Both the position numbers and the translations under genes were made by a program. From contig OY740776.1 of assembly GCA_963513935.1 (NCBI GenBank), positions 8,648,724 through 8,712,723 on the forward strand: 64,000 nt of DNA, read 5' to 3'. Below the pieces are notes generated by a model. The model worked only from the letters and a program-made list of their open reading frames with translations. It ran no database searches and had not been told where the DNA came from. The stretch is from Aphrophora alni. Taxonomy: Eukaryota; Arthropoda; Insecta; Hemiptera; Aphrophoridae. Of this stretch, positions 11,490 to 21,853 are shown piece after piece; position 1 is the stretch's first letter, and every line of letters begins with the position of its first letter.

Positions 11490-11540
11490 TTATTATATCT
11501 ATCGCGATTTCGGTCAACTCGACCATCATCAGGAAATTAG
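11490..11540 (-). ncRNA. hammerhead-like motif, family 3
   Basis: On minus: perfect CTGATGA (11532-11526), extra T, stem II GGTC/GACC with loop GAGTT, GAAA (11511-11508), stem III AT/AT around CGCG, triplet ATA. Stem I is imperfect (ATTTC with GATAT, one T-T mismatch). The core is intact; the weak stem I suggests decay. Confidence 0.45.
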
Positions 11541-11908
11541 AATAGATCAACACTAGCACAAACATAAGTTTCACTCCGTGTGTAGCTCGTTACGAAAGTA
11601 ATATGGCTCAAGATTATGTACATACACTCGATGACGTGCATCTCTGACCGCTCGGGCGATACTCTATATACTATATATATTGAAAATAGTCGAACTTACT
11701 GAGGTCCTAAAAGGGTTATACAATATGTTCATTTTAAAGTAAAACATAAATGCATCCAAACTCTTCTAAAGCTGCCACACATTGGTGTATTCATTAGATT
11801 TAATTTAATTGTCTTTTAAAATTACCCTCTCCCTGTGTAAATCTTGATATATATCAACTGATTGTATCCAAAGTCTACACAAATACAAGGTAAAACTTTT
11901 GCACTTAC

Positions 11909-12098
11909 TAGCATCTCTGGCTTTGTAACAGTCTGGACCCAAGTTCTGTACATTGAATGGTAATGGAGTCGGTGCATCTTCACCTATACAGTGACTGAAT
12001 AATCCTTGTCTCCATCCTGTAGCCATTAACCAGTCTGTAGAAGCCAATGCCAGGATCAGTAAGATGATTACAATGAGTCCACAGATGAAAGCAATCAC
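11909..12098 (-). CDS. internal exon of a claudin/PMP22-like tetraspan membrane protein
   Basis: A 190-bp exon on minus. Upstream it is bounded by a pyrimidine-rich acceptor (CTCTGATTTCAG, just above 12098), downstream by a donor (GCTA|GTAAGT, 11908-11903). It enters in phase 0 and leaves in phase 1. The product starts VIAFICGLIVIILLILALAS, a transmembrane segment of about 18 residues. It continues TDWLMATGWRQGLFSHC and then a second Cys in PDCYKARD. The spacing W...GL(F/W)..C...C is the first-extracellular-loop signature of the claudin/PMP22/EMP family, four-span proteins of septate or tight junctions and plasma membrane. So this exon covers TM1 and most of loop 1. The first codon is GTG, read as Val; the true start is in an upstream exon (higher coordinate) that I could not locate, nor could I find later exons. 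Reading past 11909 continues into intron and gives a false tail. Probably the only host protein-coding exon in the window. Confidence 0.75.
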
Positions 12099-12823
12099 CT
12101 GAAATCAGAGGAGAAATATTTTGTAGGATAATGTAGTTAAGACAAAATATCAGGATGAAAATAATCCATTCCGCCACTTTGCAATCTTACCACTTTCTTA
12201 TTAAAATATATATATTAGAATGTGATAAGATTTGTGACTTATTGACAATGCAATATGTCTATTTTAAAGCTGTGGAATTTCACTATATGGGAAACTCTTC
12301 AGAACAGAATATGAAAAGTGTTTTTACGAAAGGCAAGATTTGTTGTCATAAAGCATTTCAGTCATTAAAAATTATGACATTACACACCGCGTTTATTTTT
12401 AAAAGTATTTTACATGTTATGCTAAATAGAACGATCTTACAAAGTTTTGGACACTATCACTTCTATAAAATATGTAATGAGGATGATTTTTATTAACTCT
12501 CCTAGTGTCGGTTGTCGCTGCAGCGACGATTGGTACTCGCATACGGGTGCTAGTAATCGCTGCCGCGACGACTGTGTATTGCGTCACAATAATACAGCTG
12601 TTTCAGCTCATCATTCACTAAATGCAGTATGTTTGGTATCCATAGAAACAGCAGAATAGGGGCTCTTTTGGTGTACAGGTTTAGTATATTTGATGATACG
12701 CTGACTAAAACGTACTGTTTGAATTACTACTGTCAGCTGTTTCACCGGCTGAATAGTTTTCGTGCTAACCTCATTGTCGTTGCCGTGTTTTTTGTTCAGT
12801 TTTATACCAAATTCCCGGTAAAA

Positions 12824-12904
12824 ATGGATGGAAATATTACTCGTGATAGTGAAATTGACAGATTATTAGATTTAGATGTGAGTGCCAGTGAAGGTGTGAT
12901 ATAA
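12824..12904 (+). pseudogene. piggyBac-like transposase N-terminal remnant
   Basis: ATG at 12824, acidic 26-residue start, then TAA at 12902-12904. The frames beyond contain more stops. Everything C-terminal of this is deleted. Confidence 0.4.
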
Positions 12905-13269
12905 TGGAGTGGATAGTGACAATTCAATGAGTCAGATCTGGCAGCAGCAGCTCTACAGAGTAGTTACCGTGTACATAGTGTTAGTTATAGTGTTGTAACC
13001 TTTTGTGGCTGTATATATTACCTATATAAGTGTATATTTTCTAACAGAATAAAAAATTTGGAAGAAAATGACTATTTCAGATTTTTTATATTAGACAAAC
13101 AGCAGTTTTTAGAAGATTGGGTAATTATATAGCAGAGCTGCCTCACTTCAAAATCAATTTTTAAAGGTTTTACTCGTCAAATAAATGTTGGAAAAATATT
13201 TTACTATCGAAAAAAAGTGTCGGAAAGATGATTACATAACATAATTTCACAAGATTACACGAGAAAATC

Positions 13270-13515
13270 TTAATCAGAGTCAAATTCTGCTGCAAATTCA
13301 GTAGATGAGGAATTTATTGAATTTAAATGTATTTCACTCGTAATTCGCCATAAATGATGAAAACGAGTATTATACTCATTGTACTTTCTCTTAAACATAA
13401 ATTCGGCTATATGGCCATGGAAATGTTGTTTTGAATTTCCATATCGCCGCACATTTCCTCGCACCTCCCTCCATTGACGTTCAATTGTCTGCGTATGTGC
13501 TTCAGTGTACGCATA
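13270..13515 (-). pseudogene. Merlin-type transposase, C-terminal remnant
   Basis: On minus the frame reads TEAHTQTIERQWREVRG and then GNSKQHFHGHIAEFMFKRKY before ending at 13270. H-T-Q-(T/N)-I-E with a following W and, 20-30 residues on, the A-E-(F/Y)-M-(F/W)-(K/R)-(R) pattern is the last block of the ISXO2/Merlin transposase domain. The E of TIE lies in the block holding the third catalytic residue. Two stop codons lie just upstream of 13515, and the N-terminal two thirds are gone. Confidence 0.65.
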
Positions 13516-13560
13516 TGTAGGGCTGTATTATTATATGTCACGAAAGGTTTGGCCAGGTTG

Positions 13561-13602
<42 letters not shown>
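13561..13602. repeat. (TA)n microsatellite flanked by a short palindrome
   Basis: A TA run of about 42 bp between TTTGGCCAGGTTGC and AACCACCTGGCCAACC, which are near-complementary. The region could form a cruciform and may have seeded the deletion in the Merlin-like element. Confidence 0.85.
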
Positions 13603-13604
<2 letters not shown>

Positions 13605-14035
13605 CCACCTGGCCAACCTTCCATACGTTTATTGAAGTGAATGTCATGAGTATGAAAGATAACACAGAGTTAATTTTTTCACGAAAAAACTACTTGTGTA
13701 ATTGTATTGTTGTATTATGTAATCATCTTTCCGACACTTTTTTTCGATAATAAAATATTTTTCCAACATTTATTTGACGAATAAAACCCATAAAAATTGA
13801 TTTTGAAGTGAGGCAGCTCTGCTATATAATTACCGAAGATTATATAATTATCCTATAAAGGTATGTATAGAACCATTTTTTATCATATTCTCTCTTTTGT
13901 TCTGAATAATTTGATGTATCATATATGTGTCTAGACCTAAATCTCAAATTTTAGTGAATTTTTAAATTAAACCTTGCGTTTTGCCTAAAAACAGTGTGGC
14001 ACTACTAATTATATAGTGAACACTCGGAGGGTTAA

Positions 14036-14490
14036 GAATCATATAGGTATATATTATTCAAAAAGAAGCCCTCATATACAGGAACAAAATTATAAATGTT
14101 ACCCGTAAAAACTAGTAAAAATTTAAAACTGGGTTAAAAGAACTTTTCATTATTATGAAATTTTTGCCAAACATTCACTAATTTAATATCTGGGAAAACT
14201 TAATTTAACGTCAACATTGGAATTGTGGTATTTTTCCTCATTTGGTTCTTGAGATATTAATTAAGTAAAATATGCAAACAGACAGACAGATGGAGAATGA
14301 AGCAGGATAGGCCATATTACTAAAGAAACTTTTTTCTTTGATGTATAGAACCATTTCCCAAATTATTTCCAGATTTTTTGAGCACCCAGTAGGCCTATAT
14401 ATAAAAGTAGGTTATTAGAAATGTTTACATATTTTTTCTAAGCACTGTAACAGAGTACCACATCATTATTCTACTAGTTATCTCTTTAGT
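14036..14490. other. non-coding stretch
   Basis: Ends with a short CAGACAGACAGATGGA tract near 14278-14293. No gene recognised. Confidence 0.4.
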
Positions 14491-14494
14491 AGAA

Positions 14495-14880
14495 TTATGC
14501 GATTTGAAAGGAAACCTAAGCTGGGCACCCGGGTAATGAATTTGCAGATAAAATGGCCAAGAAGGGTGCAAAAATCTCCTTCTGGGTCCAGAGCCAGCCA
14601 GCCTGTAGCATATCTAAATCTTTGGACTAAAATACTATAAATAAATGGTCCAAGGACAGGCAATGTAAATGCTGGCAGGATTACTCTGGACAAAAGCTTA
14701 TCAAAGGTATGTCTCATTAACTAACTTAAGGCTGAATAGAGGCCAGTTAAAACTAGTTATGGCGTTACTTACTGTACACGGTCACTTCCGGAAACATTTG
14801 CTAACACTCAGGATCACCAATTGTGATCCCATTTGTAGGCTATATATATGTGGATATGTATGTTTCGAGGTCCCCTGAGT
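14495..14880 (+). pseudogene. RNase H and C-terminal fragment of a non-LTR retrotransposon
   Basis: Translating across frame breaks gives PGNEFADKMAKKGAKISF and then a QSQPACS block, equivalent to the end of an RNase H domain (PGHxGIxGNExADxLAKxG...) and the following GPEP segment of I/Jockey-type elements. Further on, GQLKLVMALLTVHGHFRKHL matches the typical tail before the CxxC zinc motif, and DPICR-CG may be its remains. At least three frame or stop breaks make this a dead relic. Family assignment is from memory of domain order. Confidence 0.6.
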
Positions 14881-16526
14881 ACAATAGTGGTTTTTGGAAT
14901 TATGTCTGTCTGACGTTTATCATTTGTGCAGTGTTCCACAGCCAACCCAAACGCATAGACCGATTTGAATCAAATTAGATATGTCAACTTACTTTTGTCA
15001 TATTGTGTAATTTAAAAAAAAAATTAAAGTTTGGAGGTAGCTGCCATGAGAAAAAAAACATGAAATTATAATTTTCTCAAAAAAGGTTAAAACGATTTTG
15101 ATCAAATTTTGCTTAAGGATAACCTCAAACAAAATGTATTGATCGCCATCTCTCCAATCATGTGAAAATCTCGAGTAAAATAAATTACGGCTCAGGAATA
15201 ATTGGTAAAAAAAAAGAGAGAAAAACAGAGGATTTTAATAAAATATGATTTATACTGAGAACAAATTTACGGCATAAGTAAATAAGTTTTAGGCCCTATT
15301 TGAATATCTAAATATACTTTCAAAGACAGCACTGGTTCATGGTTGATTTTTCACTTTTTGATTGACAAATACCAAACGGATAATTTTGGTGATTAATAGT
15401 TTTTATTTAATTTTGAGGGTAAATGAGAAAGTTTGTGCAATGTATTTACTAGTTTATTAAATTGACGATGCTTAAATGATGTTCCTTGTTGAATAGCAAG
15501 ACAACGATAATATACGAGGGTACATAAACGATGTTACATTGCATTTATTGTAATGAGACCAATTTAAAAAATAAAAACCAAATATTATTTTGATTGAAAT
15601 TGAAATAAAATAATAACGTTCAATCTCAATCCTTAATATATGTGAAATTGCTGTATTGTAAAGCACTTCAGTGAATCCCCAATGCGTTTATCATACTCTA
15701 TATTATCATTAACAGAGTATGATAATAAAATTAACTCATTAATATTAAATTAACCTCTAATTTCAAAGTTGGGGAATATAAACAGTTGGAGCCCACCAAA
15801 CCAAAACCATAATAATTATAAATTAGGATGCAAAGGAATTCTAAATAATAAAATATGAATTGGCACTTGCGATTTTGTTGAGCAGTGCAATATGACGTAG
15901 AAAGGGGGGAGAGACGAGGAGTGGAAGGCTTGAACCAGCGAGCCGAGGGGGAGTCTGTTCCGAGAGCCGCGAGACGGAAGACCGCTATGGGACGAGGTCA
16001 CGAGGTCAGGTCAGTCCATTTTCGGCCACGTGCTAGCTAAATTAAACGGTATGCTTTTCGGCCACTATTAAGGCTTTATCTTGCCGTTATGTCTTTTAAT
16101 AAGTTATAAATAATTCTGTAATCTTTAATTCGGCACTATAATAAAAGAGAACATTTAATTTCACTTGCGTTGCGTGCGTTCATTAGCGTCCTTACCCGAC
16201 TCCTTGGCCCATCCTGACAAGATTCGGCTAAAGTGTACGCGATCTCCAGCCAGCCGGAGCTTCCAGCTGGTCAAAAGAAGTGGAGACGGTCACACAGTTG
16301 TTTTGTGCAGGTATTTAATGACAGAAGGTATCTTCAACGAAGTATTCTGGGGTAAAGTATCGATGTACACTTCTACGAGTACTATGCTCAGGAATTGAAT
16401 CTACTGGACTATTCCACCTAAAATGTACACTAAGATTTTAGAATGTTTATACAAATAACAGTGTGTTTAATATATTAAGAATGTTTTCAACTTTTGTTTG
16501 GACGATTCTTTTGCAAAGAAAAATAA
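14881..16526. other. non-coding stretch with a GC-richer island
   Basis: 14890-15200 resembles segments near 43190 and 54420 (AACGCATAGACCGATTTGAAT-like text), a dispersed repeat. 15890-16310 is richer in G+C and CpG than its surroundings (GGCCACGTGCTAGC, TGCGTGCGTTCATTAGCGTC), with a possible donor GCAG|GTATTT at 16305-16315. This could be a first exon and promoter on plus, but no coding domain is visible. Confidence 0.3.
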
Positions 16527-17412
16527 TAAAATAAATAATTTTTATAAATACTAACCGAGTAGCTGGTAAAAAGTTGAAGTTATATTTACAAAAGTACACA
16601 AAATATAAATCTAGAAAACTTTTACAGAGATAATAAAAGAATATATATGAAAGTGATATAAATAATTTTTATGAATACTAACCGGAGTAGCTGGTAAAAA
16701 GTTGAAGTTATATTTACAAAAGTACACAAAATATAAATCTAGAAAACTTTTACAGAGATAATAAAAGAATATATATGAAAGTGATATAAATAATTTTTAT
16801 GAATACTAACCGGAGTAGCTGGTAAAAAGTTGAAGTTATATTTACAAAAGTACACAAAATATAAATTTAGAAAACTTTTACAGAGATAATAAAATAATAT
16901 ATATGAAAGTGATATAAATAATTTTTATGAATACTAACCGGAGTAGCTGGTAAAAAGTTGAAGTTATATTTACAAAAGTACACAAAATATAAATTTAGAA
17001 AACTTTTACAGAGATAATAAAAGAATATATATGAAAGTGATATAGATAATTTTTATGAATACTAACCGGAGTAGCTGGTAAAAAGTTGAAGTTATATTTA
17101 CAAAAGTACACAAAAAATAAATAGAAAACTTTTACAGAGATAATAAAAGAATATATATGAAAGTGATATAAATAATTTTTATGAATACTAACCGGAGTAG
17201 CTGGTAAAAAGTTGAAGTTATATTTACAAAAGTACACAAAATATAAATTTAGAAAACTTTTACAGAGATAATAAAAGAATATATATGAAAGTGATATAAA
17301 TAATTTTTATGAATACTAACCGGAGTAGCTGGTAAAAAGTTGAAGTTATATTTACATAAGTACACAAAATATAAAACTTTTACAGAGATTATAAAAGAAT
17401 ATGAAAGTGATA
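16527..17412. repeat. 128-bp minisatellite, about 7 copies
   Basis: The landmark AGCTGGTAAAAAGTTGAAG recurs at 16561, 16689, 16817, 16945, 17073, 17199 and 17327, giving a period of 128 bp (once 126). Units are nearly identical; the first lacks a G in the ACCGGAGT block and the last is truncated. The open frame seen on minus is a by-product of two adjacent units. Confidence 0.95.
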
Positions 17413-18119
17413 AGAGCTGGCAAAATTTACAATTTTAATCAGGAGATTATAAAATCAGATAATGTAACTAAAACAGGATGAAAATTCATAAATGATGTTG
17501 TTAGTAAAACTTACAGTGTAGGCTACATCATATTAATTGAAAGTTGATGAAAAAGATATAACAAATCTACTGACAGTTGTACGTATTTTCATTATTTTGC
17601 TTCAATTAGGAAATCTTGTTTAAAAAATACTACTCAGGAAAAACTAATAACTACAATTACACTCCATGTTGTTGGTGCCGGAGAGTGTGGAGGACATAAC
17701 TAAAGCAATCAATAGTTTGTTCTGCTACTATTTGTAACTGATTGGTTACTTGGGGGCGGAAATGTGTGTGGTAATTAACTAAAAAGAAATAAATGAGATT
17801 AGGTAATTATTAGGAAACGGCATTGTAACCAGAGGTTGAATCTAAATTATGGCTGATTCATTTAAGTGTAAACACTAACCTAGGGTTGACACAATAATTA
17901 TGAATAACATTATACTTATAGCATTTGTGGTTGAGATAATCAGGGCATAGTCTGGCCACTTGAGCGATATATAACTACGAACCGAATTCATAAAAAAACC
18001 GAGTGCACATGGTAACTTCCCCGTGGATCATAGACCCTTTCAAAATGCTCAAGCTAATCATTTTGGCGAGGATGTTTTACATTAAAGAAAACACTTGATA
18101 TTGAATGAATCTCCATTTG
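17413..18119. other. non-coding stretch
   Basis: No coding or transposon signal recognised. Confidence 0.4.
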
Positions 18120-18681
18120 GCTCTTAAAACAACGTTCACAAGAACTAATTGAGCCACTTGTCAATGTTCTCAATTCATCCTTTTTGGAAGGATTAATCCC
18201 TGACCTGTTAAAAGTGGCTAAAATAATTCCAATGTTTAAAAAAGAGGACAGAAAGAATGTTAGTAATTACAGACCGTTACCAGCATTCAGTAACATATTT
18301 GAAAACATATTTTTACTAAAATTAACAAATTATTTAAACAATACAAAGTTTGATTTACGAACTACTTTGATTACCAAAAAGAAAAGTCAACAACAAATTC
18401 CATAATAAATATTATTGATTTTGTAGTTGATGGCCTGAATAAGCATACAAAGTAGCAAGTATTACTCATAGACCTCTCCAAAGCCTTCGAATGTGTGAGC
18501 AAAACTGGTTACTCACAACATTATACAATCGTAGTGTAAGAGGTCATCTATTAAAATGGATGGGCTCGGTTTTGTCTAACAGGACACTGGCATCCAAAAT
18601 GCAGACAGATTGTCGAGAAAGGTTCAAATGAGTTAAGGAGTCCCTCAGTGATCAGTTCTAGGATCGTTATTGTTTCTTATA

Positions 18682-18812
18682 TATATAGGTAAGGATAAAT
18701 AAAGCAAAAGCTTAAAGTTTCAAATATTTTAATAGTATGAATGAGCTACAATTGTTTCGCCTTGCGGCATCATCGGGCAACTTTATATATGATATATATG
18801 GTATATAGGTAA
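18682..18812 (-). mobile_element. 109-bp hammerhead-type insertion inside the RT pseudogene
   Basis: An exact 11-bp direct repeat TATATAGGTAA (18682-18692 and 18802-18812) flanks 18693-18801 and interrupts the RT reading sequence after the VLGS block. Removing the insert restores collinearity. The insert contains the hammerhead-like motif on minus. A relative with the same GCCGCAAGGCGAAACAATTG text lies at 20325-20355. Confidence 0.55.
18741..18783 (-). ncRNA. hammerhead-like motif, family 4
   Basis: On minus: core CCGATGA, extra T, stem II GCC/GGC closed by a GCAA tetraloop, GAAAC, stem III AC/GT around AATT, triplet GTA. Stem I is only about 2 bp, so it is probably degraded. Confidence 0.35.
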
Positions 18813-20157
18813 TACCAAGGACCACTTTCCAAGGTAAACCTGTCTCCTGTCCATACAAAATCTAACAGCTTAACTGACAGCTTAATTCAGTTTGTGGAAA
18901 ACACAACACTTAACTTCAAGGTAGATTCCATAAAAAATATAGAAATAATATCTTATGTTGAAACTTGCGCTGCAAGTCAATATTTTGCTGGAAATAATTT
19001 GCACTTGTGAATGCACATAAAACAAAACATTTTTGTTTTTACGTAAAGGTGAAAGATAACAACAGTGATCCATTTGTTACTTTCGGCGAGAAAATTATAG
19101 AAGAAGTGCATTCAGCAAATTTCCTTGGTTTGATTACTGATAATCAATTAACATGGTAGCAACATATATACAGCATATGTGGAAAACTATGTTCACACAT
19201 GTATCTGATGAGTATAGTGAAAACATTTGGCACTCTAAGTACTCTACATATAGCCTATTATAGGTTAATTTTTCCTTATTTAAATTATGGAATTTTCGTG
19301 TTTGAAACTCAACAAGTAATAATGTAAAACGAGTATTCACACTACAAAAAAAAGGTGTGAAAGTTGTTGCTGGCCTAAGCCAAAAGGAGCTGTAAATACT
19401 ATCTTTCACATGTATGTTGATATTTGAAGCCATTATTTAATACAAATTTAAATATATGCCAACTGTCAAAAGACAAGGGCCTAGATAAACACCAGGAAAA
19501 CAAATGATATCCAATGGATGCGACATAGGATTTCAAAGCCTAAAAACTGCCAAGTCAAGCTGGTGTTATACTTATGAATAAGCTCCATAACAAGTTAATA
19601 AAAATTCATGAAATAAGCCTTTCATAACAGTCTGAGAAAATTATTACTTTCTTATGGAGGAGTTTCTTAGCCACAACTGGGCAAATAGTAATTATTAATG
19701 CTAGGAATTGCATTGTTGTAACTATTGTTAGTTTTGTGAATAGAGTAATAATTTTAATGTGTGTATTGTTGTTTATTTGTTTAGTTACAACTTATGTGTT
19801 TATTGTTAGGTATAGACTTGATTCACTCATACAGTGATGTTTAATTTTTAAATATTTATAAACATGAATTGTTCTGTCATGTTTTTAGTATTGTAAAAGT
19901 TGACTAACTATTTACATTTCATCAATCAAAATTTAATTATTACAATATAATCAATTAATTATTTCTGTTGTGTTGTTTTATATATTATGTACATTTCATT
20001 ATTGTTGAATTTTTAATTAATTAATTCATGTTATGACTTTGTATATAGAAATTAAATTTCTCTATGATTATAATAAATAAATTTAAAACAAAATGAGGGA
20101 CAAAAGTTAAATGGTTAAAAGTTGTTCCTACAAGCTCCTGAAAGCATGTATGTTGAG

Positions 20158-20406
20158 TTAACTAAACAGCAATTATTAGATGTCAATAATTTGATTTTTT
20201 AAAAATTTTATTTTATTTTATTTATTTTTTTTAACTGTAACAGCAGTAACTACTTGTTGAAACTCCATAATAAGGATAAAATAAGCACTAAGCTACAGTT
20301 TCAAATGTATTTATTAACTTATTTAGCTACAATTGTTTCGCCTTGCGGCATCCCGTAATAAACAAATAACTAAACAGCAATTATTTATTAGATGTCAATA
20401 ATTTGT
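20158..20406 (-). mobile_element. hammerhead-type insertion flanked by a ~35-bp direct repeat
   Basis: TAACTAAACAGCAATTATTAG plus GATGTCAATAATTTG occurs at about 20159-20194 and again at about 20367-20406; the second copy has a 4-base TTTA insertion. Between them is the same family-4 sequence as at 18693-18801, with a poorer core (20325-20355 on minus: GGGATGCCGC, GGCGAAAC, GTA). The duplication is unusually long. Confidence 0.5.
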
Positions 20407-20589
20407 TTTTGCTTTGCTCTGAGAAAAGATAACTTTTTCCACATGTCACTCTCTGTCTATTCTTTCTCCCTGTCTGTACTGGAGGTTGATGTATAAAAAA
20501 CTCATTGGGGTTAAGGTGAAACAAGGGTCACACATCCATGACCTTCTAGATGATATCTAACAGGAACTACGAGAGGCAGTCAAAAGTAA

Positions 20590-21640
20590 GTTGCATACGA
20601 TTGTACTGCTCTTTATTGAAGAAACATTGTGACTAAGCTATTGGTAACATTGTTTAAAATTTTTACAATCAGCTGTAAAATTTACATAATCTCATTATTG
20701 ATAAAGTCGGTAATAATGTCATGCGACTTGGAAGTTGCATCCAAATTGGAAATTCATTGGCAGTTGAGTGAATTTTACAGTGAAAAAGCTTTCGTTCACC
20801 ACACCATTGTAAAATGATGTGTGTTGTTTGAAAAAGGACACAGTGAAATTGAGGAAGCCATCGACTTCGGTCACGGATGGCAATGTTCAACAAGTGATTT
20901 TTGGAAACAGAATAATCACGGAGGACAAAATCACAACTAAGATGAATGACAAAATTACGTACAGAAGACCACCTGGTGCTATCGGGAGTTACATTTCTCC
21001 TCTATATGCATGACAGTTTGAAGGAGTTTCGAACACCAGTTTAACTTCAGTAGCATAAGTATGGAGACGTGTTTTCGTGCTATATCAGCGTTAAACAGCG
21101 TGCAGTTATAGAATTTTTTAACGGGTGAAAATATGATTCCTATTGAGATTCATCAAAGTTTAAAGGCTGTTCATGGTGACGATGATGTTGATAGGTCTAC
21201 TATGGGTAATAAAATTTCTTGTTGCAAGCCTGGAAAAAGCGTTATTGATGACGAAAAACACAGCAGACATCTGATCACTGCCACAGACGATGAACATCAC
21301 AAACTCATCAGCGATTTCATTCAAAATGACCAACAAATCACTCAAAAGCGTATCACAAACCATATTGGAATATTAAAGGAACGGTTCAGCCTCATTATTG
21401 GACAATTGAGATACTGTAAAACATGTGCACGATGGGTACCAAAGCGACGCTCTGCAAAACCTGAAGTTTGAACCGATTCTACACCCACCCTACTCCCCCA
21501 ATATCGTGCCTTGCAATTTCTATTTTTTCCTCTACTCAAGAGAGACCTCTTATTTGGCATAAAATTTGTCTTTGCCTCAAACAACATTGCTAAAAACACT
21601 AGAAGGAGCTCAAAAATATTCATAATTCCAAACACAGGAC
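20590..21640 (+). pseudogene. mariner-like transposase, deleted and frame-broken
   Basis: Two decayed blocks resemble the N-terminal half of mariner transposases: RKPSTSVTDGNVQQV at 20845-20905, and a longer frame 21133-21471 containing KPGKSVIDDEKHSRHLIT, DQQITQKRITNHIGI and KTCARWVPK, equivalent to the linker, second helix-turn-helix and WVP(R/K)xL motif. Immediately after, LHPPYSPNIVPCNFYFF (21478-21530) matches the HxPYSPDLAPxDxxLF C-terminal block; Asn and Val stand where the catalytic Asp and Leu usually are. The stretch that carries the first two catalytic Asp residues is missing, so the gene is internally deleted as well as mutated. Terminal repeats not identified. Confidence 0.65.
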
Positions 21641-21853
21641 AGGTAATTATAACAAATCTTTCACTGTAATAGCCTGTTGCTTGTGTAATTTGCTTCCGGA
21701 TTATCTAAAATCGATAGATAGTCGTGCCCAGTTAGCTTAATCTTTAAAGACATATTATATATACATCTTCAAGATATCGACTAACTTTATGCTCAGAGTG
21801 TGATTTGTTATTTTATGTAATGTATGATGTGGGAATGAATGAATAAATGTTAG
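21641..21853 (+). pseudogene. 3' end of a second non-LTR retrotransposon
   Basis: LLPDYLKSIDSRAQ (about 21690-21735), followed by LKTYYIYIF-like sequence and ending GAATGAATAAATG, matches the usual C-terminus plus (TAAA/TGAA)-type tail of CR1/Jockey elements. Only the last ~200 bp remains. Confidence 0.5.

Larger units (their letters stand above)
13120..13834 (-). mobile_element. Merlin-like (IS1016/ISXO2-type) DNA transposon, internally deleted
   Basis: Terminal inverted repeats of about 118 bp (13120-13238 and 13716-13834), nearly identical, begin GGTAATTATATAGCAGAGCTG. They are flanked by GAAGATT at 13112-13118 and 13835-13841, extendable to 8 bp with one mismatch. GG-starting ends and 8-9-bp duplications are the Merlin pattern. 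Between the arms lie a transposase C-terminal remnant on minus and a (TA)n run. Nested in the piggyBac-like element, so it is the younger insertion. Confidence 0.7.
12497..14031 (+). mobile_element. piggyBac-like element, deleted, carrying a nested insertion
   Basis: Bounded on both sides by TTAA (12493-12496 and 14032-14035). The ends are inverted: CTCTCCTAGTGTCGG on the left and, read inward, CCCTCCGAGTGTTC on the right. TTAA target plus C(C/T)CT ends is the piggyBac pattern. A start codon at 12824 opens MDGNITRDSEIDRLLDLD, an acidic N-terminus like that of piggyBac transposases, but it stops at 12902 after 26 codons and no DDD catalytic core follows. The interior is mostly taken up by the Merlin-like element. 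A non-autonomous or dead copy. Confidence 0.6.
18120..20095 (+). pseudogene. non-LTR retrotransposon reverse transcriptase, broken
   Basis: Collinear pieces of a CR1/Jockey-type reverse transcriptase. LLKVAKIIPMFKKEDRKNV then SNYRPL (18205-18280) is RT block 1-2. LIDLSKAFECV (18465-18500) is the LDLSKAFDxV block with one catalytic Asp. RGHLLKWM, FLSNRTLASKMQTD and SVLGS (18540-18670) follow in shifted frames. After an insertion, SYVETC lies where the YADD catalytic box should be (not recognisable as YADD). ANFLGLITDNQLTWQQHI and RLIFPYLNYGIFVF (19115-19310) match the thumb region. A C-terminal RxxNDIQ...LYNKL-like tail follows. It ends in an AATAAATAAATTTAAAAC tail near 20070-20095. Many frame breaks. 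The 5' half (ORF1, endonuclease) is missing, the usual 5' truncation. Confidence 0.75.

Noticed and set aside
12155..12496. 113-codon plus frame beside the claudin-like exon
   Set aside because: Composition of chance AT-rich DNA; no splice or domain support.
16995..17237. 80-codon frame with an internal repeated peptide
   Set aside because: Produced by two adjacent 128-bp minisatellite units; no independent coding sign.
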